Source of the DNA: Gigaspora rosea
Taxonomy: Eukaryota > Glomeromycota > Glomeromycetes > Diversisporales > Gigasporaceae
Length of the DNA stretch: 64,000 bases
Assembly: GCA_003550325.1 (NCBI GenBank)
Contig: QKWP01000241.1
Span: forward strand, 213,281-277,280
Reading direction: 5' to 3'
Shown in pieces: positions 44,020-55,105 of this stretch. Below the pieces are notes generated by a model, which was not told the origin of the DNA, ran no database searches, and saw nothing but the letters and a program-made list of their open reading frames with translations. A program made the translations under genes and the position numbers. How positions within the stretch are numbered: position 1 is the first letter of the stretch; each line of letters opens with the position of its first letter.

Positions 44020-45381
44020 ATGAACAAGGACCAGTTAAGAGAGCTGCTAGAAGGTTTGACCACCTCTTTCGCCGAAGTCGCCAATACAATCGCCAATACT
44101 AAGAAAAACCCAGAAGATAAGAGAGAGTTAACACATGTGAAGGTTGATCTCTTCCACTGAAGTGATAATGAGGACCCAATAAAATGGTTGGAAGCATTTG
44201 AAAGAGCCGCAGCCGCGAATAATTGGACGGAAAGAAGAATGCTAAAGATTGCCTCCGGCTATTTGAGGGACCTCGCCGCAGATTGGTACAAAAAAAAGAG
44301 ATGACTTAACCCAATAGAAAAATGATGAAGAGGAAGAATCCAGTTTCTACCACAAGTTCATCGACTTCTTAGCAACCCTCGAGCGACAACATGGGTGGCA
44401 AATCGAGCTTCAAGAACTCAAGCAACATAAACATGAGAAAGTTGACGCATATGCCACCAAGTTCAAGAAATTGTTGAAACGGGTCAACCCGGATGATGAG
44501 ATACCTGACCCCTACATCATACGAATGTTTTTATCCGGACTCCAAGGAAAAGCAGCCACCTTTGTAACTGTGACCGAACCAAAGGACCTAGACAAAGCTA
44601 TCACTAAGTCAAGAAAAGCAGAAGCTGGTGAATATTACAGTAAACAAACCTCCGATAAAAGTTATCAAAGAAAGGTTGAGGAAGAGCTGGGAAACTTATC
44701 ACAAAAAATAGAGCAAATCGCTCTAAACTACGCCGCATCGACCCGAACTGGCCCAAGGCACCCTCCTATGACAACGATTGATGCCGTGGTACACGTAACA
44801 AAGAAAGGTGTAGGAACTACCAATCGGAAGAGTCATGGAGAAACGGGGTTAAGGAACCCAGAAGAGACATCACCTGCTTTCAATGTGAAGAATTAGGTCA
44901 TATTGCCATAATTGTTTATCAGAAAGAAAGCATAAAAGGAACCCTGAAAAACATCAAAGCACCAACTACGTGGATTTGGTCGATCCATAAGACGACCATC
45001 AAGAAGGCTGGGTTGAAGACGAAGTATATGCCCTGGCCGAAAAACGTCATCAACCTTATCCAGTTAACGGTAATCAGGAGAAGAGAAGTCAAGCCCACTC
45101 CGGGGGAACTTGGGAAAACCGGCTAAGGGCCCGAGAGAGAGAGGACATTCCACCACTACCCAATCTAGGAGTAGAACCTGACGTAATGGAGGATGTGTAT
45201 GGCCTGGCAAGGAAACCTAGGAGGAAAAGAGATCCATCTATTATTGATCAGCTGACCCCTTACAATGTGGCTGATGATATACTAAACTTACTGGCCAGTG
45301 CAACTATTGGTCAGATGCTTCATTATCCAAACCAACGCCAAAACTTAGCTAAAATACTACGCCGGCCCCTACCCCTGACTT
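44020..45381 (+). pseudogene. Gag of element 2, broken
   Basis: The ATG at 44020 begins MNKDQLRELLEGLTTSFAEV. The frame meets TGA at 44158-44160 and further stops near 44302. Capsid sequence resumes: DPIKWLEAFERAAAANNW, then RVNPDDEIPDPYIIRMFLSG in an open frame from 44471. The zinc knuckle CFQCEELGHIA loses frame one codon before its last cysteine (near 44912). The end, PSIIDQLTPYNVADDILN (45234-45287), matches PSVIDQLEPYDI in element 1, just before protease. It would package element RNA if intact. Confidence 0.8.
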
Positions 45382-45409
45382 AAGAAAATGACTGTCAAGA
45401 GGCTATTCC

Positions 45410-47575
45410 ACTAAGCCTGGCAGAAGCAAAACGCACCACCACAGCACGGTGCTATGTACGAATTAGAGGTAACTCCGTAATAGCAGTATTGGACTCCGGA
45501 GCCGCCGTTAGTATTATGACAAAGAAGCTACTGGACAAATTGGGGTTAAAGATTCAAGAAAAATCCTCAACCGTCGTAGTCACCGCAACTGGAGCAAAGA
45601 CCCAGGCTCTAGGTAGAATTACCAATGTGGGGATCGTAATCCAGGACGCCCTAATACCTAGTACCTTTCAAATCATTGAATCATCAGACGAAACCCTGTT
45701 ACTAGGGACCAATTGGTTCCTAAGGGCCCAAGCCCATTTTACACTTCGACGAGCGGCAGTTGTACCTAAAGCACCAGGGTCACACGATCGAGGTACCAAT
45801 CTCGAACACTGGCAACAATGATTTCTGAGCCCCAGGACCAGAGCACATGGACTTAGGAAGCGATAGTGGTGATACTTTTGATGAATTCACCGATGAGGAA
45901 GAAATATTAGATGAAATCGAGGGTTACCATACAGAAGAATCAGCTACAGAAGAAATGGGACTGTATGACAACCCTTGGGCAGATAGAGGAAGTCCCGCCA
46001 TATACTTGACCGTAATGGAAGAGCCCCCGACCCAAGCCAAAGAAACCTCGAGACGAACTATCGACGAGTACTTGGGCGAGTTTATCCAAGAAACCGACCT
46101 AGACGAGACCAAAAGGGAGCAGGCAAGGGAACTCTTTCGTGAAGAGAAAGGTTTATTTGCCCAAGATACAAAAAAATTGGGAGAAACGTCCATACTAACC
46201 CACCGTATCGAAACCGGAGACGCTAAACCTGTGAAACAGTACCCGTACCGTCACGCCCCCGGTGAAAAAGAATTTGTGGAAATAGAATTAAAGGAAATGG
46301 AAGAAAGGGGATTAATTCGTCGGTCTGATAGCCCCTGGGCTTCCCCTGTTATAGTCGTACCTAAGAAAGGTGGAAAATTGAGGTTATGCATAGATTATCG
46401 GAAGCTGAATGCCGTGACAAGAAAAGACGCTTACCCACTCCCCCGTATCGACGACTTACTCGAAGAATTTCAGAACGCGAAATGGTTTTCGAGTCTGGAC
46501 CTAAAGAGAGGGTACTGGCAGGTGAAGATGGACAAGAAGGTCCAGAAAAAAACCGCTTTTGTAACCAAGGCAGGACTTTTCGAATTTAACGTCAGCCGTT
46601 TGGTTTGTGCAAAGCCCCGCCACTTTCCAAAAGCTGATGGACAAAGTCTTGGCCGAGTACCTGGGAAAATTCACCGTAGTGTATATCGACGATATCAATG
46701 TGTACTCAAACACATTCCCAGAATACCTGGAGCACCTACGAAAAATATTTAAGAAGCTAGAAGAAGCAGGGTTAAAAATAAATATGGATAAATGTAAGTT
46801 TTTCCAGACAGAGATACATTTCCTAGGTCACGTGGTTGGCCGGAGCGGAATCCGACCCGACAAAGCCAAAATAGGGAAAGTTCGAACTTTTCCTGCACCA
46901 AGAACCGTCAGACAGCTAAGGGCGTTTCTAGGTTTGGCTTCCTATTACCGGAGGTTTATCCATGGGTTCGCTTCTATAGCCTGACCCCTGCACAAGCTAC
47001 TACAGAGGACGAAAAATATGAGTAGAGTCGAGAACAGAATAACGCCTTTGAAGCTTTAAAGACTCACCTGACCACCGCTCTAATACTCCAGTACCCTGAC
47101 TTCGACCGGACCTTCTACCTCCATACCGATGTATCAGGCACCGGATTAGGCGCAGTCTTGACCCAAAAGGGTGAAAACAAAAAGGAGTACGTTATCTCCC
47201 ATGCAAGTCGGAGTCTAACACGAGCTGAAAGAAACTACTCCACCACCGAGCAGGAGTGCCTCGCGGTAATTTGGGCCATCGAGCACTACTATCACTACTT
47301 TGGGTTTAAACAGTTTGTGATAGTGACAGATCACTCGGCGCTAAAATGGCTACAGACCTCAAAGTTGAAAGGCAGAAGAGCTCGATGGATCCTCCGGTTA
47401 CAACCTTACAACTACTTGATCAAACATCGCTCTGGGAGGACCCATAGTAATGCTGACGCCCTTTCGAGAAGACCAAAAACAGGGGTGAAAAAGAAAAACG
47501 ACCACAAAAAAAGACAACCACGTAAAAGACAGTGGAACTTACCGGGAATGGCTCGAGACTTTCGTCGACTATGAA
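45410..47575 (+). pseudogene. Protease, reverse transcriptase and RNase H of element 2, broken
   Basis: Protease: VLDSGAAVSIMTKKLLDKLG at about 45488 and LLLGTNWF, then a frame change near 45760. RT: LRLCIDYRKLNAVTRKDAYP, SSLDLKRGYWQV, then a one-base shift near 46595. YIDD lies in the next frame (near 46684), followed by LGLASYYRRF and a stop at 46981. RNase H: HTDVSGTGLGAVL, EQECLAVIWAIEHY, DHSALKWL and NADALSR. Catalytic aspartates are visible, but the frame breaks at least three times. Similarity to element 1 is clear throughout. Confidence 0.85.
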
Positions 47576-49080
47576 GAAACTGAAGGTCGACCACCCCAGA
47601 TAAACGGTCACGTGGTAGAAGTGTACCAGTTGGGTGACCCAAATGAGCCAAAAAGGGAATAGGACGAGTATGATGACCCTGAGGAAGAGAGTAACAACAG
47701 ATGGTACCCTGTAACCCCAATTTGCACGCCGGTAAGGCCTGGTGGATCATGGAGGAAGAAGAGGAGGAAGATTATTGAAATGAAGAGCAAGGAAGCGAGG
47801 AACGAGAATACGTAGAACTTGTGCAGGACCCCTCTGATGATGAAATAGACTGGGAGAAGTACTACCGGGAGGAGTATTACTAGGACGAGCACAGACGAAA
47901 AGACTGGGAGTATATGGAATTAATTCAAGACTACTATGTAGAAGCACGAAGAATTTAAAACCTATACCTTGACCCCGGTACCGGCACCATGTGGGCATTC
48001 CGTGACACCAATTCCGAAGTTATGGACCTGGAAGAGATGTACTAGTAAACGACCACTAGGAGATAGAAGCAGAAGAAAGATTCTTAACTGCCACCGCCAA
48101 CCAGTGTTGTACACGGACTTTGTCCCGCCGATTTTTCAGGGATGCGGACAGTTCGGGACAGGACGTCCGGGACATGTCCGCAATAATGTCCCAACATGAT
48201 ACATGTCCGCCAGGTAAAACCAATCAAATTGTGGAATTATACGAATTTTATTGGTAGATGATCACGTGTTGAGTCGCAAAATGTCCGGGACAAAAAAAAT
48301 CCTGGGCAGACATGTCCCGGACGTCCCGTCCGGACTGTCCACCGTCCGTGTCTGTGTCCCATGACAACACTGCTGCCAACCATATCACCGAAGGAAATGG
48401 ATGGTATGAAGAAGAGGAATTTGAAGTATACCTGGCTATTACACCTAATGAAATCGACTCCCAGGAGGCCGGTGCTATGCCACAAGATCCAACCACGACT
48501 CAAAGCAATTCCATAGAAGATCAAGCCAATGCTACTCGAAGGCCCATTCTTGATGAAGGGTTCGCTAGGAGGATGGAGTACCAAGACCTAATTATGGACG
48601 TGGTAATGGAGTCTGGTATGGGATATAACTGGTACAGTAACGACTGGGAGTTCGGAGGTGACAGACCTAATGCTAACCCGGCGAACCGCAGCAAGAAGGA
48701 GGCGCAGAATGCATGGTGGTCGAAGAAGCCTTGAGACCTGAATACAAAGAAGTACTGGAAGACCTAACAGGAGAAGTGGAATGGGATGATGACAAAAAAT
48801 TAAAAAAATAAATAATTAGTAAAAAAAACCCCCCCGTATACAGGCCTAATACAACAAGAACGGTTAGGATGAGGTGGAGCAGATAGTAGAGCTCCATCTG
48901 AAATAATCCCAAAATAATAAATATAAACAACCATAGGTCAAAAATCTACGACCAGAAATACTTACCCAAGGAAGACCTCGATGCACCCAAAATCTGACTA
49001 TAAACCCAATCCAGCCCAGGTTGTTGGTGTCCTGGACAGAGAGAAAGAAAAGAATCAATACTACCTCCCGTCTGAAATTT
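47576..49080 (+). pseudogene. Acidic linker between RNase H and integrase, element 2
   Basis: This is the counterpart of the element 1 extension. The words VVEVYQLGDPNEPKRE (near 47610) and PKTYTLTPVP (near 47956) match VEIFYLGNDEEPD and YPKTYTLLMK of element 1. DE-rich stretches (EEREYVELVQDPSDDEIDW) follow, with stops. A hAT-like MITE at 48102-48372 splits it. An open frame resumes to 48734. Near 49007 KPNPAQVVGVL leads toward integrase without a stop at the position of the element 1 TAG. Confidence 0.6.
48102..48372. mobile_element. hAT-like MITE inside element 2, 271 bp
   Basis: Ends CAGTGTTGTACACGGAC and the complement of GTCCCATGACAACACTG. The flanks CCGCCAAC and CTGCCAAC (48094-48101, 48373-48380) match at 7 of 8, differing by a CpG to TpG change. 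The interior is full of GTCCGGGACA words in both directions, like hAT subterminal binding motifs. It is GC-richer than almost anything else in the window. A relative with the same ends is at 58751-59002. Confidence 0.85.
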
Positions 49081-49089
49081 GAAACTACA

Positions 49090-50328
49090 ATGGAAGAAAG
49101 TCTATACGACTGATTAAAGAAGTACATACTGTACCAATATCTCTCGCCAAGACTGGACCCCTCGGAGCAGAAAAAATCATACAGAAGAGTAAGGGACTAG
49201 TGGTCAAGAGAGGGATCATATATATACCGGAAAGACGAAACCCGGAAAAATTGATTAGAGTTGCTCAAAAATCGGAAGTGGAACCTATACTGTTCCTAAC
49301 CTATATGCACCCCTGGGAGGCCATTTTAACGACTGTAGGATGTTCGAAAAGATACGGGAAATCTATTACTGGCCCCTTCAATTTGAAGATATTAGCAACT
49401 ACGTCAAGACCTGTGACCAATGCCAAAAGTGGGGCAAGAACAAATACAAGGGACCCTTACATCCCATACCTGTAACCGCACCCTTTCACTAGGTCAGAAT
49501 CGACATAGTGGGCACCTACCTATTATTCCACGTAACCACCGCTATATTGTCGTTGCCACCGACTATATGACAAAGTGGCCAAAAGCACGAGCTATTGAAG
49601 CAGCTGACGCCCAAACCGTAGCTGATTTCATTTTTAACGACATTATATGTCGCCACAGGTGCCCAGAGAAGAAACTATCAGACGGAGGTCGACATTTTCT
49701 GAACCACCTAGTGGACGAGTTGTTAGAAAAGTTTCAAATTCGACATCTAAAATCCACCCCATATCACCCTCAAACTAACGGGTTAGTTAAAAGGTTCAAC
49801 AAGACACTATATGAAGCAATAGCCAAGTCAATAAAATATATTACCGAGTGGGACTTGGTAATCCCAGCAATACTATTTGCATACCGAACCTCCAAGCATT
49901 CGGTCACAAAATTTACGCTGTTTTACCTCATGCACGGCCATAAAGCTCGACAACCTATTCAACCAAAGGGAGTGGGAGAGTTAGAAACAATAATGGAAAG
50001 AACAGCAACCCTACTCGAACATTTACTCAGGGTTCAAAATGAAGCAGTCGTATGGGTGCATAATGTTTAACGAAAGAGGAAAGAAAAGTTTGATGAGAAA
50101 ATTAGATCATATCAAGATTTATTCATCGGAGATAAAGTATTGTTATACAATGCTGCAGGTGATGGTCATAGGAGCGGGAAACTAGAACCAAAATGGAAGG
50201 GTCCCTACTACGTGCATGACAAACTGCCTAATGAGGTATATAAATTACGCACACTACGTGGGGAAGTTTTAGTGGCACTGATCAACTTGCGATTGTTGAA
50301 GAAATACCACGAGACTGCTACGGACTAG
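49090..50328 (+). pseudogene. Integrase of element 2, broken
   Basis: The ATG at 49090 is followed by TGA after seven codons. The N-terminal part in other frames (LVVKRGIIYIPERRNPEKLI, FLTYMHPWEA) aligns with integrase of element 1, including a partial HHCC zinc domain (CDQCQKWG). The core frame 49420-50070 has ATDYMTKWPKARAIEA, LSDGGRHF where DRG is usual, and NPQTNG-like HPQTNGLVKRFNKTL. A stop at 50068-50070 precedes KWKGPYYVHDKLPNEVYKL, and the last frame ends at TAG 50326-50328. It lacks the hydrophobic tail of element 1. Confidence 0.8.
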
Positions 50329-50510
50329 GTCGATTAAAATCGGGTTTAAAAAAAAGAAAAAAAAAACTGGTATCCTTGGGAAGAAAATGGGAAAATAGGA
50401 AGCCAAGAACTAAAACGAGAACATGTGAAGGATAAAAAAAAAAAAATCGATGACTAAATGCAATAAATAGCGACCAAAAACGTAAGAGGAAGAGCTAAGT
50501 TCGATTCGAA
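50329..50510. other. Gap between integrase and ORF3 in element 2
   Basis: Purine-rich, A-rich spacer of 182 bp with two poly-A runs. No frame. In element 1 the corresponding genes overlap instead. Confidence 0.5.
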
Positions 50511-50885
50511 ATGCCGATCTCCTATACAGAATTACTCGAAGATATCACCAACCTCGAACCTACTACCATAAACCCCATGATCTTACCATACTCCACCACC
50601 GATGATCTACCAACACGGATACAATCGACCTATGCTTGTATGAAACAAGCCATGCGGTACAAGCATAGAATCCATGTATTGGGTCATGGGTACCATCTGG
50701 GGTCACTTTACACCGCAGCCACCCCGGAACAATTATTTTCTGCACGAAGACTTACTTTAGCGTATTATTATGCTACCTCGGTTCGCATCTTCGATGTATT
50801 TAGTAAGTTCGGTGTGGATCAAATCTATCGAACCCAGAAGATGAAATTCGCTGACTTCCACAGAATGACCACAGATTATTTATAG
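50511..50885 (+). CDS. ORF3 of element 2, intact accessory protein
   Basis: 124 residues, ATG 50511 to TAG 50883-50885, the only undamaged gene in this otherwise broken element. N-terminal part MPISYTELLEDITNLEPTTI is variable. From residue about 50 it aligns with ORF3 of element 1: RIQSTYACMKQAMR, GYHLGSLYTAATPEQLF, then SVRIFDVFSKFGVDQIYRT, ending in TDYL where element 1 has SDLY. Identity is concentrated in FSxxGxDxIYRT. There is no signal peptide, membrane segment or metal-binding motif. A role in assembly, RNA binding or integration can only be guessed. Its survival while gag and pol decayed could be chance, given its short length. Confidence 0.7.
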   Translation: MPISYTELLEDITNLEPTTINPMILPYSTTDDLPTRIQSTYACMKQAMRYKHRIHVLGHGYHLGSLYTAATPEQLFSARRLTLAYYYATSVRIFDVFSKFGVDQIYRTQKMKFADFHRMTTDYL

Positions 50886-50920
50886 AAATTGGTTGATGAT
50901 GGTTCGTGGAACTCCCACCT

Positions 50921-50934
50921 AAGTGGGGGAGAAA
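50921..50934 (+). promoter_or_regulatory. Polypurine tract of element 2
   Basis: AAGTGGGGGAGAAA directly precedes the 3' LTR at 50935. Confidence 0.75.
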
Positions 50935-51519
50935 TGTGAGACCGGAAATGTGACCCATGCAGGCACGTGTCCACATGATTCTGGGTATTTCTAAATTTAG
51001 GTTTGCCGGCCCGATTTCCACGATTTCCATGATCGGCTAGATTTCCCTGATATTCTTGATCAGGAATATTGAGAGGAATTGGCATATTAGGGTAAAATGA
51101 TGAATCATAATAATAATGCTGATGAATGATATATTGATAATTAGAGTGATTACAGGTATACTAGTAATAGAGTTAATTCCTGCAACAGTTTAATAATTAT
51201 AAATAAAGGCCATTTGGCCCTTGGGGAACGATATTCAATTCCCACTTTGCTTTAATAAAACATACATACATACTATATACAACTCAAAAACTTGTCTTTA
51301 TTAAAAATAATAAAAGTACATATAAGCCGATACATAATAAAAACCTATACATTCGTTGTCCTACTATAAACCCCAGTATTTTGCATAAACTATCCCGCAA
51401 CTCTGCCTAACCACTTAGCCAAATCTAACATGCCTATTTCGACCTAAATCAACCCCTTGATGGTTATACAGATCAACCTCGTGATTCACTGATAGACCCG
51501 CCGATTGTTAGGGTTGTCA
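50935..51519 (+). repeat. Element 2 3' LTR
   Basis: 585 bp, same length as its partner. TATAAATA at 51198 and AATAAA at 51254-51259. Of 17 differences from the 5' LTR, 11 are CpG changed to TpG or CpA, all in this copy. Confidence 0.9.
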
Positions 51520-52259
51520 ACGTCATAAATCTCATACTGCATTTCTGTATTTGTAAATATAATTATACTTTAGCACTATTATAATCACTTGTTAATCGCA
51601 TTAAGATTGACACTTAAGAACAATCTTAAGAAGGGAATTGAAAATGCTACGAAAACTATCTGTAAGTACATACGCATGTATGAGTGCAATTTTCAATAAT
51701 CTTATTGCCACTGTTGTTAAATAATTTGTTCATTAGTAATTTTCCCATTTTTTTCTAAATCATTTATCATATTGTGCAAAAATAATATAATAAAAGGATA
51801 TAACAATGAAAAAATGGATAAAATTGATCATTGCAATGTGCATGTTTTATAATTTTATCATTATCAAATGCGTATTACTGTATATTTTTATTTTAAATTA
51901 AATTTAAATCAAATAATTATACCGTAAAGCATTAACGTAAATATATAGTATATTTAAATACTTATATTACATTATTAAAGAAAATTCTTTATACTAACAC
52001 ACTAAATTTGATTATCTTATTTAAGTACTTAAATTAATGTCCATTTTTTATACTTACAGTAATTTAAATAATTTATATAAATATTCATACTTCAGTAATT
52101 GCTGCTTTTATACTTGCAAATTAAATTTAATATTTGTTTTAAATAATCTTTATAATTATGGATAAAATTAATGCATATAAAATAAATTAATATTTATCAG
52201 TTAAGGATTAAATAATTGATTAATTTTAAAAATGTGAACGCGAATAAAATGAAACTAAA

Positions 52260-52365
52260 ACCACATAGTAATATACAAGTAGTAATATACATGTAGTAAT
52301 ATACACGTAGTAATATACACTAGTAATATACACGTATTAATATACACGTAGTAATTTACACGTAT
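52260..52365 (+). repeat. TACACGTAGTAATA tandem array, copy B
   Basis: About seven units with single-base and one-base-length variation. Marks the right limit of the duplicated segment. Confidence 0.8.
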
Positions 52366-52369
52366 TTAG

Positions 52370-53365
52370 TTTCTGCGAATACCAAAATACACCCAATTCC
52401 TATATAAACTTACCAGACAGTAGGAATAGAACGTAGCAATAATATGTTTTGAATCAGCAAGCAATTAATATAGCCGAGGGTTCTTTGGTATAGCATCGTG
52501 AATATTTTTAATATATATTTATATAATTGTTACACAAATAGTTGTACATCATTTTTGTTGGCTATATGTTATAATAAGTTGGCCCCCCCGTAATTTTACT
52601 AACCCCTAGATACTACTATATAATTGATAATCACATACTAAGTTTAGTAATGATTTTCTCAAAATCATGTGATTTTTCCGAAGCCACCTTTTGCTATGGG
52701 TCCCCCATATAATTTATTTTTAAATTAACATATTAAAATTTAAAAATTTATAATTTAAAATTTTTCTTTGTTTAATTAGATTTTGCGAAGCTATAGTTTT
52801 TTTATTTTTTAATATTTTTATAAATTTTATAAATAATAATAATTTTGCAATAATTTTTATTTATAACTATTCTATTTTCAAATAAAATTATTAAATTTAT
52901 TTAAAACAACCAAAAATTAAAAATTGTTATATAGATAAATTTATTACTAAATTTAGTAAATTAATTACTATATATAGTAAAATATTTAATTTATAAAAAA
53001 ATTACTTCAAATAATTATATTTATATAAATATTAATTATATATATATAGTTCATTATTTTGGTTATATAATTTTTTTATTATATAAAAATTTTTAACATA
53101 AATGACTTAATTTAAATTTTTATAATAATAAATTTCAATTGGTTAAATTAATAAATTTCAAACCCAATTTTTTCAACAACTATCTAATTAAAATTAATTA
53201 AAATTTTACAAATTCATTATGACCACTATATATATATATTTTTTTTTGACAGTCTTGCCGGTGTTATTTTTAGTGATTTATAACGACTGTAGTTGTTATT
53301 TATTTTCCACCATTACAACCTGACTACCCCCAGCTTTTTGCTTTCGCAATGCCCAAAAGCGACCT
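52370..53365. other. AT-rich gap, no gene seen
   Basis: Long A/T stretches, stops in all frames. The words GTAATTTTACTAACC and TGGGTCCCCCATATAAT are not explained. Nothing else supported. Confidence 0.45.
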
Positions 53366-53373
53366 GTCGTCAC

Positions 53374-54095
53374 TAGGGTTGCATCAGTCTGGTCTGGTCC
53401 GGTTCCTAAGAGGACCATTATCATAGTGTTTACGGTCCTGTCTGGTCCGGTCCTTCGGTCCCATAACGATCCTTTAATAATTACATCAATCTTAATGCAT
53501 AAGATTTTATTGGCCAAAAATGACGTAATTTTTACTGTCAGATGTAAACAAACATCATATGATCTATGTTACATCTGATCAAGAAATTTGATTGGGTGAT
53601 ACAAATATCACAGTTATGTTTATAAGGACCGGTCCCAGGACTAGTCCTTTAAAGGTAAAGTGTAACGTAGATCATTTTTAATAGTAATCACGTTGCAAAT
53701 TATGCAAATCATAACAAATCATATGATGATCATATGATTTACATAGATTCTAACCAATTAGAGTTGATAATTTATGTAGATCTCCTCGTAAAAATTAACA
53801 ACTCCTCGCAAAATTTTATAGTATTGAAAAATTGAAAAATATATTGAAATATTCTTGTTTATATTTACATAAGATTAAAAATCAATTTTTAAATTGTTTT
53901 TGACTAATTTATTTTAATTTTTAAAATTATTCTAACTTTGTTTATATAAACCGCTGATTTTTGTATATACAACAAATAATTTGGCATTTATATTTATATT
54001 GTATTACACTATACCTTTAATGGTCCCACAGTCCTTATCGGTCCTGGTCCGGGACTGGTCCTGGACCGGTCTTTTTCAGGACTGATGCATCTCTA
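53374..54095. mobile_element. 722 bp TIR element, TAGGG type, 8 bp target duplication
   Basis: Left end TAGGGTTGCATCAGTC, right end GACTGATGCATCTCTA. GTCGTCAC (53366-53373) and GTCGTTAC (54096-54103) match at 7 of 8. Subterminal regions repeat GGTCCGGTCC/GGACCGG words in both directions. The middle (53656-53850) matches 57317-57490 and may be a separate older insertion. A 73-codon minus-strand frame at the left end is only the read of these repeats. Similar in size and first five bases to 20947-21671. Confidence 0.75.
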
Positions 54096-54114
54096 GTCGT
54101 TACCGACCACCGCA

Positions 54115-54258
54115 GAAAATTTCATATAAATTGGAAAACTTTTTATTATTTGACTTTTAATTTTTATGTTCAATGGTTTTTTTTGTAAAAAAAAACTGTT
54201 GAATGTAAAAATTAAAAGTCAAATAATAAAAAGTTTTCCGATTTATATAAAATTTTCA
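54115..54258. mobile_element. 144 bp hairpin element
   Basis: GAAAATTTCATATAAATT at the left is paired with AATTTATATAAAATTTTC-like sequence at the right. The long block AACTTTTTATTATTTGACTT and its complement are nearly perfect. The loop contains TTTTTTTTGTAAAAAAAA. Non-coding. Confidence 0.7.
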
Positions 54259-54343
54259 GAGTATACATATTTTGATCTGCTGAACAAGGTTACTTATACG
54301 ACTTTAATCGATTTGCTTAGAAAATTTAGACTTTACTATGTAG

Positions 54344-55101
54344 TGTTGACCTATAAAAATTACACAAAAACGGGCATAACTCTCGATCCAGTAATTAGAA
54401 TTCGATGAAACAACCACCATTCGACTCAGCTCGATGAGACGGTTCGAATGAGCTATAGATAATCACAGTACAACCATTGGTTACCAAGATCGGAACCAAT
54501 AGATGATCAAGTATCAGATCTACAATTTGATTGGCTAGGCGATCTACTGCGCGCCAAAACGCATATATGGCATTTATAAAACATGTCATATTTATAGCAT
54601 ATATACTCTATATTTTATTTATAACACATATATCATTTATTTCATATATTACATTTATATCATTTATACTATATATTTTATTAGTAATAGATATAGCATT
54701 TATTGCACATGTAATAGATATAGTCCGTTACATTTGTGAAAAACAAAAATGTATAAAAGCGGCCGATGTNATAGATATAGTCCGTTACATTTGTGAAAAA
54801 CAAAAATGTATAAAAGCGGCCGATGTGGACCCCAAGTTCAACATCGAGTCTTCATACTCTTTCAATAATAAAAACAACTATTAACTACACAAATTAAACA
54901 ATTATTAGTATCCTCATATACTTCTAATTGTAGCCTCTTTCGTAATTGCAAATTGCCTTAAATCTTCTTTGTTAAGTTTTATTAAAAAACGCCTTCCGAC
55001 TTAGATATATCACAGTAACAAAGTGAGGTTACACAAAGTGTTCACTGTCTAAGATCGCTCTAGTTACCTAATATCTTTGAAGAAGTGGATATAGGATAAC
55101 A
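54344..55101 (+). mobile_element. Solo LTR of the element 1 family
   Basis: Begins TGTTGACC, ends GGATAACA, and aligns along its whole length with the LTRs of element 1, with many substitutions. GTAG at 54340-54343 and 55102-55105 is a 4 bp target duplication, so it arose by recombination between the LTRs of an old insertion. As written it is 758 bp; removing the 57 bp N-linked duplication gives 701 bp. Confidence 0.9.
54714..54826 (+). repeat. 56 bp exact duplication around a single N
   Basis: 54714-54769 and 54771-54826 are identical, with N at 54770 between them. The duplicated piece includes the TATAAAAG box. Same signature as 1584-1940; a contig-overlap artefact is the simplest reading. 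Confidence 0.9.
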
Positions 55102-55105
55102 GTAG

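Larger units (their letters stand above)
43297..51519 (+). mobile_element. Ty3-like LTR retrotransposon, element 2 (8223 bp), degraded
   Basis: Paired 585 bp LTRs start TGTGAGACCGG and end GGGTTGTCA. ACGT at 43293-43296 and 51520-51523 is a 4 bp target duplication, confirmed by the uninterrupted site in copy A. The gene order is the same as element 1. The coding DNA is clearly less AT-rich than the surroundings. Many stops, frameshifts and a MITE insertion make it non-autonomous, except that ORF3 is intact. The 17 LTR differences give about 2.9% divergence. Confidence 0.93.
41265..52365 (+). repeat. Segmental duplication, copy B (interrupted by element 2)
   Basis: Matches 424-4140 before 43297 and after 51519. 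The junction words TTCAATTACGT and ACGTCATAAATCTC rebuild the continuous site seen in copy A near 2866-2887 (GCGT there instead of ACGT). Copy B lacks the MITE-like insertion of copy A and has its own kinase deletion. Confidence 0.9.

Noticed and set aside
47608..47998. Minus-strand hydrophobic frames in the element 2 linker
   Set aside because: They mirror the Asp/Glu-rich linker on the plus strand (GAA/GAG read as TTC/CTC), so hydrophobicity is an artefact.
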